12,292 bases of DNA from JBBSBY01 sp038250835 (GCA_038250835.1 JBBSBY010000097.1:1-12292), one strand, 5' to 3'. Positions 1-8,161 are shown, numbered from the stretch's first letter. Translations and numbers: made by a program. The notes: a model not told the origin generated them from the letters alone.

Positions 1-38
1 AATACGCTCTTAGCATTTTTTATCATAAAGGCTGATCA

Positions 39-554
39 TCACCATACTTTTGTCTGATGCTCATCAACTATCTCCCTGATGATCCGGCCCATTTCAATCA
101 ATTGCTCGGTTTCCCTCGAACCTCCCACATTCGCAATATAACGATCCACCAAATTTTTTCGCCAATTGTCGAAGAACTTCTCTCCTGGAAAACCTTCACC
201 TTTGACAACTGGAGCGTGACCGTTTACATCTACTCGTGGGGGAGCGGTCAAGCCCAAACGGCTCAAGTAGTTACCGATCAAGTGGCTGACCAAGAAAGCC
301 TGGGCGTTTTTTTCTCTGCCGGGGTCGGCGCTGCGCAAAGCTCCTGCCGCAATTTCGGCAATAGCCTCTTCGAGAGATAATTTATTGCCGTCTTTGAGGG
401 AGGCCCCAGGGGGTTTGGGCGCTACCTGCGTGGGCTGGGATTTATGGCTCTGAACTGCCTTTGAAGGAGCTGAAATTTCAATCTCCGCATCCGTTTTTTG
501 GTAATCGTTTATGGGTTGTGATTCACTTTCATCCCATCCGAAATCATTGGGCAT
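39..554 (-). CDS. Small protein downstream of srfB-like gene, possibly SrfC C-terminal-like
   Basis: A 171-residue protein if started at the ATG at 554, which has GGAG six bases upstream (564-561). A TTG at 566 could add four residues but has no better site. The first ~60 residues are polar and low complexity (Asp, Glu, Ser, Gln, Pro). From about residue 60 there is a helical, compact region with the motifs VSHLIGNYLSRLGL and FFDNWRKNLVDRYI. The gene starts about 28 bases after the srfB-like frame ends, so the two are probably co-transcribed. In enterobacterial srf operons srfC follows srfB, and the pattern here (a helix ending in a Leu-Gly pair, a Pro-rich linker, then F-x-x-W and a closing helix) recalls the SrfC C-terminus. 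This is from memory, not an alignment. Full SrfC proteins are several times longer, so this would be a remnant or separate subunit. Coding is likely; the family is uncertain. Confidence 0.5.
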   Translation of the reverse strand: MPNDFGWDESESQPINDYQKTDAEIEISAPSKAVQSHKSQPTQVAPKPPGASLKDGNKLSLEEAIAEIAAGALRSADPGREKNAQAFLVSHLIGNYLSRLGLTAPPRVDVNGHAPVVKGEGFPGEKFFDNWRKNLVDRYIANVGGSRETEQLIEMGRIIREIVDEHQTKVW

Positions 555-581
555 TGCAATCTCCAATGCTATGGAAGTTTC

Positions 582-2037
582 CTATAGAGAAGCCTTATCG
601 ACCCAATACAGATCGTCCTCCAAGGTTTTTAGTGACAGACGTAAGTTAGTCACTTCTCGCCCTCTGGCATCCAGGGCTCTGATAATTTTCAAATCACTTT
701 TATCCGAAGGTTCCTGTCTCAAGATTAACGCTGATGGGAGGTGTATAATCCACAATTCCCCCGAAAAATACTTCGTACAGGACATTTGCGTGGCTGTCCT
801 CGCAATCAATACGGCGTGCGCCAAGGTTGGTGTGCCCTGCAAGAGTCAAATTTTTGCTGGACTTGGGAAATACCAAGTCACTGTTTCTCACCTTTCTGTT
901 CTGGTATTGACCAATAAAAATTGGACTTTTTTCCAGCAGATCTCTGTGTGATCGCAATCCAAAATTTCTCAGGGATCCAAGGCGTTCCGCAAAAAACCAA
1001 ACAGCCGCCCCCACAACTACCGTCGTCTTGGCGTCTTTGATACGTCCACGTTCCAAATCGAAGGGATACCAAGATCCCGCCTCAAAATCGGTCAGCGATA
1101 CAATCCGGTTCGGAGGCGCGGGGCAATAGTCCACGAGGATGCCTCTGACTTCCGGCAACGCGGACATTTTACCCGCGATGAGGACCAGGTCGCACTCGTA
1201 TGAAACTATAACCTCTGAAAAAATACGCAGGGTCTGATGCAAAGTGTTAAATACCACATCATTAACGGCCCATGCGTCCATCTCCCAATCTATGTCGTCC
1301 AATAAAGGATAGATATCTTGACCTACGATTTCGCTGAGTATCTTCGTAAAGAAATCCTTGATTTGTTGCTTAGGAGGCGGAGTAAATTCCATGTCGAAAA
1401 ATTTTTGAATTACGACATTGCCGCCTTCCCTAGTCTGAGCATGTTCCAAATATTTATGAGCTAACGGGATGAAAACAGTGTCAATGAGGGCCTTCTTCAT
1501 AGCTATGAATTGTGGATTGTTCTGATAATGCGGAAGACCAAAAAATGTATTCAAATGATCTATGGTTATTTCTCCAACACCATTGGGCCCATTAGCCCAT
1601 TTAACAATGCTGGGCAATATTACTTCTTTAATTACATTTCTAAGAATGTCGTCACCTGCTACCGACACTCCTTCCTGGAATAATGATTTGGCCTCAAGTT
1701 GTGTAATGGCTTGCTTGGTCGAGGAGTAGAGGCGCCCACTTATCACGGAATGCTTCCAGGGCGGCCTGAGGCTTGACCTGGAATGAATAGTTGAACTCTT
1801 CCTCCAAATCAAGCTGCACATCGTCAGTTGGAGTAATCAAACTTGGAGTAAAGTCATTGATTGACTCTATCCCGGCGGCGCCGGCGCAGAATTCTATCGA
1901 CGTATTGAGGCGACTTTCGTCGAATGCAACATCGTTCAAGACAACATACTGCAATCCGGTTTGATCCAAGAGTCTGATGGGATTAAATCGTGTCACTACC
2001 ACCCCGTGTCCAAAACGGTAAATTTTGTTTCCGTCAT
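582..2037 (-). pseudogene. Broken srfB-like gene (virulence factor SrfB family, C-terminal part)
   Basis: Three reading frames must be joined. From about 1707 down to about 740 one frame encodes a clear SrfB C-terminal region: LFQEGVSVAGDDIL, a Tyr-Cys-Asp-(hydrophobic) strand followed by AGKMSALPEV, NRIVSLTDFEAGSWYPF and KTTVVVGAAVWFFAE. Near 732-743 the frame must shift to continue into the family's end (LRLSLKTLEDDLYWVD, stop at 582). Upstream, a different frame (about 2002-1694) carries about 100 residues that run into the SrfB frame near 1700-1715 and end there in a stop. An ATG at 2037 with GGGA upstream starts a short stretch that would join this piece if one base were added in the G run at about 2003-2006. 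Full SrfB proteins are about 1000 residues; joined, this is about 480. The actin-like phosphate-binding segment (IDIGGGTTD type) expected before LFQEG is missing. The gene is judged non-functional, although indel sequencing errors could explain the shifts, not the missing half. Confidence 0.7.
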
Positions 2038-2068
2038 ATTACATCCCGTAGATAATTCCCTTATAAAA

Positions 2069-2097
2069 TAAATACTCCCAGGCATCCGTCGTTTCAA
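2069..2097 (-). promoter_or_regulatory. Possible promoter for the srfB-like gene
   Basis: On the minus strand TTGAAA (2097-2092; five of six to the -35 consensus) is followed after 17 bases by TATTTA (2074-2069; three of six to the -10). It lies 32 bases upstream of the candidate ATG at 2037. The region is generally AT-rich, so a chance match is quite possible. Nothing else in the 2038-2203 interval could be assigned firmly, and no convincing plus-strand promoter was seen there. Confidence 0.22.
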
Positions 2098-2217
2098 TAA
2101 AATAAAACCAAATCGGAAATAAAAGATGCAATAACTACACTACAGTTTGACCTTGCTTTTACATTCCGGCGCCTTATTTGTTTTACATAACTAATTTGTA
2201 ACCGGGGGTAATACTAA

Positions 2218-3327
2218 ATGAATCATTCTAAAAGAATTGCTTATGCGCTTGGAACAGCATTATTGACGCTCATAGTGGGCATGGTCTTAGCTCCAAATAG
2301 TTTTGCGGCTATGATGAACGATAAACATGGTTCAAGCGGCTCATCGATGACGAGTGAGCGGCAGGTTGATTTGGAATTCATGCAAGCCGCCGCAAACGGT
2401 TCCTTGAGTAAAGTGAAGACGCTTCTTGATAAAGGCGCAAACATTGAAGCGGCTAATGATAAGGGCGCAACCGCTCTGATGTGGGCGGTAATGAAAGATC
2501 AAACCAATGTCGTTAAATTCTTGGTGGACGAAGGGGCCAATGTTAACGCAGAAACTTCTACCGGCATGACGGCCTTGAAAGTGGCGGCAGCGGAAGGCCG
2601 TCTCGATACGGTAAAATTTCTCCTGAATCACGGCGCTGACGTCAATGCCTCCAGGAAGGGCAAGAGCGCTATAAAATTAGCTAAGGAATCAAACCACCGA
2701 GATATCGTTCAATTTTTGGAGTCTTACGATAACCGATCAGAGAAAAAAGTCTCTGAAAACGTGAGACATGAAAATAGAATGGAAAGGGCTTCAGATCATG
2801 AAAGAACGTCACGACACGGAAGAGTGACTGAAGCCGTAGTAACCGGAGTCGACAGGCCTGACAACTGTCTCAAAATCAGAAGCGGCGCCGGAAAGGAATT
2901 TGAACAAGTTGGTTGCGCTAAAATGGGCGCCGATCTCAGGGTAACCGGAAATGTCCAAAATGGTTGGGCGGAAATTACAGCTCCTACTCGTGGTTGGGTT
3001 TTTGGTTCACAAATTAAGGCGGAAGGTTTATTTCCCGCCGGAAGCTCATCTTCAGCTCGAGTGAAAGCGCATCGTTCCGATTCCGATAGGAATGTTGAGT
3101 ATACTCAACCTGAAGCCGAATACGGCTATGTGTCGCCGGACCGAAGCAACGTAGAAGTTCAGCCACGGCCTGTTCGTCCTCATGCTCCAGGGGTTGCCGT
3201 TGAACTCGGCCTTCCTCCTGTTAGTGTTCAGGGTGGATTGCCCGTCCCGCCGGCGCCTCCTGCCCCGGCATTGCCTCCCGCTCCTCCTGCGCCTGCTCCG
3301 TTACCAGGACCTCCTGCGCTCAGATAG
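2218..3327 (+). CDS. Exported ankyrin-repeat protein with SH3 domain and proline-rich tail
   Basis: A 369-residue protein. Residues 1-30 form a Sec signal peptide: basic start (NHSKR), hydrophobic core, and a likely cut after Ser-Phe-Ala (30). Residues about 50-170 hold roughly four ankyrin units, recognisable from repeated 'LL..GA(N/D)(I/V)(E/N)A' and 'G.TAL..A' patterns. A charged linker (171-205) leads to a bacterial SH3 domain (206-266) with CLKIRSGAGKEF, a second Cys at 233 and a closing GWVFGSQI. The pair Cys217/Cys233 could form a disulfide in the periplasm. The tail (about 313-369) is rich in Pro-Pro-Ala repeats. A G-run (2204-2208) nine bases before the ATG serves as ribosome site. 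The protein probably acts by protein-protein or cell-wall contacts outside the cytoplasm; the partner is unknown. It appears monocistronic, with its own terminator. Confidence 0.88.
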   Translation: MNHSKRIAYALGTALLTLIVGMVLAPNSFAAMMNDKHGSSGSSMTSERQVDLEFMQAAANGSLSKVKTLLDKGANIEAANDKGATALMWAVMKDQTNVVKFLVDEGANVNAETSTGMTALKVAAAEGRLDTVKFLLNHGADVNASRKGKSAIKLAKESNHRDIVQFLESYDNRSEKKVSENVRHENRMERASDHERTSRHGRVTEAVVTGVDRPDNCLKIRSGAGKEFEQVGCAKMGADLRVTGNVQNGWAEITAPTRGWVFGSQIKAEGLFPAGSSSSARVKAHRSDSDRNVEYTQPEAEYGYVSPDRSNVEVQPRPVRPHAPGVAVELGLPPVSVQGGLPVPPAPPAPALPPAPPAPAPLPGPPALR

Positions 3328-3340
3328 TTTTAGTTTTCTT

Positions 3341-3374
3341 AAATGATTATGACCTTCGGGTCGTAATCATTTTT
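3341..3374 (+). terminator. Rho-independent terminator with UUCG loop
   Basis: A 14-base-pair stem (3341-3354 with 3359-3372; one G-U pair) is closed by the extra-stable tetraloop C(UUCG)G at 3355-3358. Its 3' arm ends in a run of five T (3370-3374). It starts 14 bases after the ankyrin gene stop. The minus-strand gene ends just beyond it at 3394, so it may also stop transcripts coming the other way, although the T tract favours the plus strand. Confidence 0.85.
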
Positions 3375-3393
3375 AAAACACTACGAGCATCTG

Positions 3394-4961
3394 TTAATTA
3401 ATAGGTTTGGGCTCCGATTCTTTTATGTAAATGAACGTTTTATTAAACTCTGCAACCACCAGAAATTGTGAGTTATTTATTGGTTTCTCCGTCACAATGA
3501 TGAGGTTATCATCCTCTGTTGATGGTCGGTATTTACGGCCCAGAAGCAATGGCCAATTCCAATGATGATTTGACCAACCATTCCGAGTGGCAAAAGGAAT
3601 ATGTTTCTTGTGGAGCTGAAGAATTAAACTTGCATCGGTAGTCCAATGGGACCAGTTGAAGAGAAAGACCGGCCTAGTTATCTGATGATCCTTTAAATAT
3701 TTAATTAGGGCCGCAGAAAATAACTCTATTCGTGATTGTTGTGTCGGCTTTGGTAGGTTTATAACAAACTGTGATAAGCAAGCTATTATTAACGCGAAGA
3801 AAATACCTAAAAAAACTGGTTTGGCCGTGGCACTAATAAATTTCGTACGCTTTTCAAGGTATTCATATAACGCAGCTAAAAATAAAGATAAATTCAGGCA
3901 ACCTAAGGAAGAGAGCCAAAACACAAGATAATCAAAAATATCCCCTTCAATTTTTGAAGCGGCCCAGCAGGCTACGAGTATAGCGACGATGCCCAGCAAA
4001 CTTATTCTTGCTCGCAATGCTTCGCCCTGCCTACCGGCTTTAATGAATATAAATACAAGCCCTAACAGTTGCGCTCCTGCAAATAAAAGAGCAAGCAATT
4101 CATACTCAAACCTGGGAATGTCAGGTAGGGAAGGAAGGATCCAGGACAATTGAACTGAGATTCTGTACAACGCGTCTTCCCAGCCGGCGGTCGCGCGGGG
4201 ATGCGTGAAAAACATGAAGATCCTTGAAAGATTACCTGGATAATTAGTAATCTCCTCATAAACCGGAAGAGCCCACATTGCGAGAACTGCAATGAGCGCC
4301 GACGCTAGGGCATACTTAAGGCGCCGTCTTTTTTCCTCAGTCCATAATTTCTCTGTGAATACACATGAGATGAAGGAAGCAATAATTAATGATAGGACCA
4401 CCGGCACGACGCCGACATGGGTTTGAATAAGAAACGACCCCAAGATGATGACTATGGGCAAATGACCAATTTTTCCCATCGAGAGAAATGCGCATATCCA
4501 AAGAAAAAGTAGGAACGGCAGTGCTATCGCCCAGGGTGTCCAAGGAGACGCAAGTCGGTTAATGGTATAAGAAACAATATTAACGTCAGGACTGAGCACA
4601 TGGCCAAAATGGGATCTTTTTTCGCCACATGCCGGAGGACATAGCCCAAAAGAAGGGCAACCACAGTATTGATCAGCAAAGCCGCCCACATCAAACTTGT
4701 TGACCTCTCCCCCGCCAGAGCTTAGACGGGGGCAAGCATGTAAAAATAAGCCGGACCGGGATGATTCCACCCAAACCTTGAGTACATCCCTACAAATTGA
4801 TTACCTTCCATCGCATGGCGCGTATAAAGTTCAATCATGGCTATGTCGATTTCTGAGGGTACATCGGGTAAACCGGTTATCAATGGGAATAAAATGGAAG
4901 CTATTATTAGAGGAGAGGCCGTGATTATTGCAATAAATGTGATCCATTGATTCTTGAGCAT
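3394..4961 (-). pseudogene. Broken polytopic membrane glycosyltransferase-like gene (GT-C/GT39-type)
   Basis: The gene is best started at the ATG at 4961 (MLKNQWITFI), which opens the first membrane helix. A short loop follows with acidic residues (DVPSEIDIAMIEL) and then RFGWNHPGPAYFYMLAPV, typical of GT-C-like membrane glycosyltransferases. An in-frame TAA at 4724-4722 interrupts the frame after LAPV, yet the same frame continues sensibly (ALAGERSTSLMWAALLIN and a further helix) to about 4565. There it must shift frame to continue through several more helices to the stop at 3394. The motif LASPWTPW and a hydrophobic Q-T-H-V-G-V-V-P-V-V segment fit this protein group. The C-terminal ~100 residues look soluble (LFNWSHWTTDASLIL). 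Restored length would be about 520 residues. The likely ancestral role was transfer of a sugar from a lipid-linked donor; donor and acceptor cannot be read. The lesions imply loss of function unless they are sequencing errors. Confidence 0.72.
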
Positions 4962-5263
4962 CGCTGTTTCGATCTCGCCCTTTTTTACGGCTCTGGCCTC
5001 ATTCCTACACGGTGCAAGAACCTTCCTTGACCCGATCGAGGAGTGCGGACGTCTGAAGGATACAATATAACCAATGGAGCATGTGAACAACTCTTGGATT
5101 GCGTGACTGTTGTTTTGGTAATGTTCCGCCCCCTCTGAATCTATTTAACAATTCAATTCCTTAGCGCGTATGTTCACTTATAATCGAAAATTCAGCCCTG
5201 AATGGTCTTTCCGATAAAGCAGGTCATGAGCGGCTTAATGTCGCTTAGTCTATTTTGAGCCGC

Positions 5264-5289
5264 ATTTCATTTTTCATATTTCATGAAAT
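5264..5289. promoter_or_regulatory. Candidate operator: three 7-bp repeats ending in a palindrome
   Basis: Three tandem 7-base copies of (A/T)TTTCAT lie at 5264-5270, 5271-5277 and 5278-5284. The last one is the left half of a perfect 12-base palindrome, ATTTCATGAAAT (5278-5289). The palindrome ends four bases before the -35 box of the regulator gene. Placement just upstream of an autoregulated GntR gene makes it a plausible binding site, but no match to a known operator is claimed. Confidence 0.4.
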
Positions 5290-5293
5290 CCAC

Positions 5294-5322
5294 TTGACGC
5301 GAACACTATGCCCCTTTACAAT
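5294..5322 (+). promoter_or_regulatory. Sigma70-type promoter of the GntR-hydrolase-SBP operon
   Basis: TTGACG (5294-5299) and TACAAT (5317-5322) each match five of six consensus bases, with the optimal 17-base spacer. The -10 box lies 18 bases before the regulator ATG, giving a short leader that still includes a GAGG ribosome site (5330-5333). The rest of the 4962-5340 interval holds the presumed upstream region of the divergent broken membrane gene and nothing else recognisable. Confidence 0.7.
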
Positions 5323-5340
5323 GAAACTTGAGGTCATCCC

Positions 5341-6009
5341 ATGAGTATTCTTCGTCAAGAAAAGTTGTCTAACAGGGTTTACGCAGTTTTAAAGCAAATG
5401 ATTGCCGATTACAGATTTCAACCCGGGGCCAGATTGAATGTGGAACAATTATCAAAAGAAATGGGAGTTAGCCGAACCCCTGTATGGGAAGCAATCGGTA
5501 AGCTTGAACAAGAAGGACTCATAGAGACAATTCCCAATCGCGGCGTTTTCATGGCCGTCCTTACCCCTGAAAAAGCTCTCGATTTATATGCAGTGAGGGA
5601 AGTTCTTGAAGGAATGGCCGGCAAGTTATCCGCTTTGAACATTAACGCCTCGCAGTTGCTGGAAATGGAAGAAAACCTTATTGAGCAAGAAGTCGTAGTC
5701 GAGCAAATGGATTTAATTAAGTACTCGCAACTCGATTTCCGATTCCACGCTATTGTTTATGAATCTTGCGGTAACCCGGTCTTGGATGAACTGCTGGGGG
5801 CAATAAAAAACAAAATGAGACCATTAAGTCTCGAATTGAAGAGCTATCTTGCGGCCCTTTACAAAGACCACCAGGAGATTGTTCAGGCGCTTAGATTGGG
5901 TAGTCCGGAGAAGTCCGAAAAGGCGTTTGTAAAACACAACAAGAGAATGATTAGGCTTATTAAAGCCAAAATGCAAAATGGGGATTGGCTGCGAATGACC
6001 GCAGGTTAA
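5341..6009 (+). CDS. GntR-family regulator, FadR/FCD subfamily
   Basis: A 222-residue transcription factor, normal for the FCD subfamily. The N-terminal winged helix (about 8-72) includes GARLNVEQLSKEMGVSRTPV and ends in the wing 'ETIPNRGVFMA'. The C-terminal all-helical FCD domain (about 76-210) binds the effector. Its usual metal-site residues are visible: Asp132 and His136 in LDFRFHAIV, His177 in KDHQEIV and His199 in VKHNKRM. The ATG has GAGG seven bases upstream. It is the first gene of a run with the cysteine hydrolase (24-base gap) and the solute-binding protein (30-base gap), so it probably controls that operon and its own promoter, with the imported compound or a breakdown product as effector. 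Most relatives are repressors released by ligand; the direction here is inferred, not shown. Confidence 0.93.
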   Translation: MSILRQEKLSNRVYAVLKQMIADYRFQPGARLNVEQLSKEMGVSRTPVWEAIGKLEQEGLIETIPNRGVFMAVLTPEKALDLYAVREVLEGMAGKLSALNINASQLLEMEENLIEQEVVVEQMDLIKYSQLDFRFHAIVYESCGNPVLDELLGAIKNKMRPLSLELKSYLAALYKDHQEIVQALRLGSPEKSEKAFVKHNKRMIRLIKAKMQNGDWLRMTAG

Positions 6010-6033
6010 TACCTAAGAAGAAAAGGAGATAAT

Positions 6034-6666
6034 ATGGCAATCCCAAAGGCTAAATGCGCAATTGTCCTAATTGAGCCCCAAAATGACTTCCTAACGCCAG
6101 GCGGCACAATGTATCAATACATCGCCGATCAGCTTAAGGAACGCAATGTAATTTCCAATCTTCAAAAACTGCTGTCAAAAGCCCGTGGAAAGGTCAAAAT
6201 TATATATGTGCCTTTTCAAGCTTTTAAACCGGGCTTTCCTGAACTCAAGAAGGGCGGTCCGGGAACTGAAGGTCTCAGGGGCATCGAAATGGATATGAAA
6301 GCGGACTGGGGCACAGGCGCTTGGTTGGACGGCACCCCCGGACCCGAGATAATAGAGCCCCTTACTCCACAAGAAGGCGACATCATCATTCGCGGTAAAC
6401 TCACATTGGACGCGTTCCACTCGACGGCGCTCAACTATATACTGCGGGCGAACGAAATAGAATATGTGGCGTTTACGGGTTTTCACACAAATTGGTGCGT
6501 GGAAAGTTCCGCTCGCTCAGCTTACGACATGGGTTATCGTGTAATGGTCATAAAGGATTGCACCGCGACGGATACTCAGCGTGAGCAAGATTATGCGGAA
6601 CAGGTAATTTTCCCACGCATAGGCAGAGTTTTAACCGCTGACGAATTTTTGGCGGAAATCGGCTAA
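6034..6666 (+). CDS. Isochorismatase-family cysteine hydrolase (probable amidohydrolase)
   Basis: A 210-residue single-domain enzyme of the isochorismatase/nicotinamidase fold. The catalytic triad of the family is present: Asp18 in EPQNDFL, Lys122 in RGKLTLDAF and the nucleophile Cys155 in FHTNWCVESSARSAYD. Members cleave C-N bonds of small amides, for example nicotinamide, N-carbamoylsarcosine, biuret, ureidoacrylate or maleamate; cysteine-containing members are hydrolases of this kind rather than true isochorismatases. The start has a strong AAGGAG (6023-6028) and no signal peptide, so it acts in the cytoplasm. Lying between a GntR regulator and the solute-binding protein of a HAAT-type importer, it most likely hydrolyses the imported substrate and may release ammonia. 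The exact substrate cannot be told from the sequence. Confidence 0.9.
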   Translation: MAIPKAKCAIVLIEPQNDFLTPGGTMYQYIADQLKERNVISNLQKLLSKARGKVKIIYVPFQAFKPGFPELKKGGPGTEGLRGIEMDMKADWGTGAWLDGTPGPEIIEPLTPQEGDIIIRGKLTLDAFHSTALNYILRANEIEYVAFTGFHTNWCVESSARSAYDMGYRVMVIKDCTATDTQREQDYAEQVIFPRIGRVLTADEFLAEIG

Positions 6667-6696
6667 CAACTTCTTTCCCGACACGAGGAGGATCAC

Positions 6697-7935
6697 GTGA
6701 AAAAATTGATAGTATCGGTCTTAGTAATGATGTTGACGCTGCCTCTTGTGGCTCTCGCGGCCGATCCGCCTAAAGAAGTTAATGTCGGGTTAATGTTCGG
6801 CTTGACCGGAGCGGCGTCTCCGGTGGGACCTGTTCAGCTCGACGGGGCCAAACTGGCGATCCAGGAAGTGAACGACGCCGGCGGTCTGCAGTGGGGCGCC
6901 GCCAAAGTTCCGGTGAAAGCGATTATTAAGGATGATGAGACAAAACCTGATGTGGCTATTCGAAGATTTCGTGAACTTAACGATGAGGATGGCGCTCACG
7001 TAATCGTTGGTCAGACCTTTGCCCCCATATCCGGGGCGTTGAACAAGCAGGTCAAAAAGACGCCCGTGGCGTATTTTCCGGTCAATGTTGTCGCCCTCAG
7101 TATGTTCAAGAAGGATGAGATGGCGCCCACCACCTTTGCGGTGCACGGCTCGGCGTATTCGGCAGGCCACGCCGGGGCCACATACATCGTAAATAAGCTC
7201 GGCAAAAAGAACATAGTCTTTTTTGGACCGGCATATGCCTTTGGTCAGGATCAATGGGCCGGCGCTAAGGACGCCTTTGAGAAGCTCGGAGTCAAGGCAC
7301 AATACCTCGAGTCTCCCGTCGGCACGAGTGACTTTACCTCATACATGACCAAAATCAAGGAAATGAAGCCTGAGGTCGTGATGTTGGCGCATTGGGGAAC
7401 TGATGCGATTAACGTGCTCAAACAGGCTTATGAAACAGGGTTGAAGGACAAGACAACACTCTGGTTCAACTGGATGACCAATGTTTTCGGAAGCGGAGTT
7501 CCACCTGAAGCCATGGAAGGGGTTTACTCATTGATGAGCTGGTACTATGACCTCAGCGGGTTTCCGGATGCCGCAAACGTAAAGCAGGGAAAAGAATTTA
7601 CGGAAAAATTCGAAAAAGCATATGGCTACCCGCCGGATCCATATTCCGCCATGGCCTACATTGGAACCAAAGAAGCTTTACGAGGCCTTTCTCTCGCACA
7701 ATCGAAAGATCCCAAAGCAATTGCCAAAGCAATCATGTCAAACCCACAGTTTGAATCAATGAAGGGTAAAGGCACATGGCGAGAGGATCATCAGCCGATT
7801 TTCAAATATAACGCTTTTGTTGTTGTAGGCAAAAACGCCAAGGAACGTAAGGATTCCAAATGGGACCTCGTTAAGGTAATTGACGCCTATACTGGAGAGG
7901 ATTATCTACCTCCTCTCAAATCCCTTGGATACTAA
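6697..7935 (+). CDS. ABC transporter substrate-binding protein, branched-chain amino acid/amide (HAAT) type
   Basis: A 412-residue periplasmic binding protein of the Peripla_BP_6 (LivJ/LivK, UrtA, AmiC-like) group. The start is GTG at 6697 with an excellent GAGGAGG site (6685-6691). Residues 1-22 form a signal peptide ending in Ala-Leu-Ala. The first lobe opens with NVGLMFGLTGAASPVGPVQL and GAKLAIQEVNDAGG, hallmark sequences of the family, followed by KDDETKPDVAIRRF. No lipobox cysteine is seen, so the mature protein is probably soluble. It follows the cysteine hydrolase by 30 bases and should deliver ligand to the membrane components encoded from 8331. A terminator lies directly behind it, as is common where binding protein is made in excess over the membrane parts. 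Substrate class is inferred from family and neighbours only. Confidence 0.95.
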   Translation: MKKLIVSVLVMMLTLPLVALAADPPKEVNVGLMFGLTGAASPVGPVQLDGAKLAIQEVNDAGGLQWGAAKVPVKAIIKDDETKPDVAIRRFRELNDEDGAHVIVGQTFAPISGALNKQVKKTPVAYFPVNVVALSMFKKDEMAPTTFAVHGSAYSAGHAGATYIVNKLGKKNIVFFGPAYAFGQDQWAGAKDAFEKLGVKAQYLESPVGTSDFTSYMTKIKEMKPEVVMLAHWGTDAINVLKQAYETGLKDKTTLWFNWMTNVFGSGVPPEAMEGVYSLMSWYYDLSGFPDAANVKQGKEFTEKFEKAYGYPPDPYSAMAYIGTKEALRGLSLAQSKDPKAIAKAIMSNPQFESMKGKGTWREDHQPIFKYNAFVVVGKNAKERKDSKWDLVKVIDAYTGEDYLPPLKSLGY

Positions 7936-7942
7936 CCGTGTC

Positions 7943-7973
7943 GCCGGGGACTTTGGTTCCCGGCTCTTTTTTT
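7943..7973 (+). terminator. Rho-independent terminator after the solute-binding protein gene
   Basis: An eight-base-pair GC-rich stem (7943-7950 with 7957-7964; one G-U pair) with a six-base loop is followed by seven T (7967-7973). It sits eight bases behind the stop codon and should separate, fully or partly, the first three genes from the downstream ATPase and permease genes. Confidence 0.82.
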
Positions 7974-8042
7974 AGTTTTGATCGAAATTATTCCCGGCTT
8001 AAAAGAGGCGCCAATGCTATTCATCTTCTTAAAATGTGTCCA

Positions 8043-8080
8043 ACAGATCTATCAAATGTAAGATTTTTCGATAGTTCTGT
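8043..8080. repeat. Inverted repeat / possible hairpin in the intergenic spacer
   Basis: ACAGATCTATC (8043-8053) and GATAGTTCTGT (8070-8080) can pair over eleven positions with one mismatch, around a 16-base loop. There is no T run after it, so it is not an ordinary terminator. It lies between the terminator and a second palindromic element. Confidence 0.4.
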
Positions 8081-8098
8081 CGAATGAAGCCCCTGACC

Positions 8099-8161
8099 CG
8101 TCGTCCCAGCGAAAGCTGGGGACCCAGATCTTCCTGGAGTCCAGCTTGCGCCGGCATGACG
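8099..8161. repeat. REP/MITE-like imperfect palindrome
   Basis: Two imperfectly complementary arms, 8099-8127 (CGTCGTCCCAGCGAAAGCTG and on) and 8134-8161 (ending CCGGCATGACG), frame a short loop. The arms resemble the dispersed 'CGTCAT-CCCGCGAAAGCGGG-CCAG' palindromes found in intergenic regions of many bacteria. The element sits in non-coding DNA, as is usual for these repeats. No second copy occurs in this window, so its repeated nature is inferred from its look. Confidence 0.6.

Noticed and set aside
1..26. Minus-strand ATG at 26 opening a frame (M-I-K-N-A-K-S-V) that runs off the left edge
   Set aside because: Only eight codons are visible and no ribosome site precedes it; a downstream gene is possible but cannot be supported.
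57..951. Plus-strand open frames opposite the srf-like genes
   Set aside because: Their translations lack family motifs and have no ribosome sites; the minus strand carries the recognisable protein.
2157..2188. Two copies of TTTTACAT upstream of the ankyrin gene
   Set aside because: Short AT-rich words in an AT-rich region; no promoter with acceptable spacing could be built from them.
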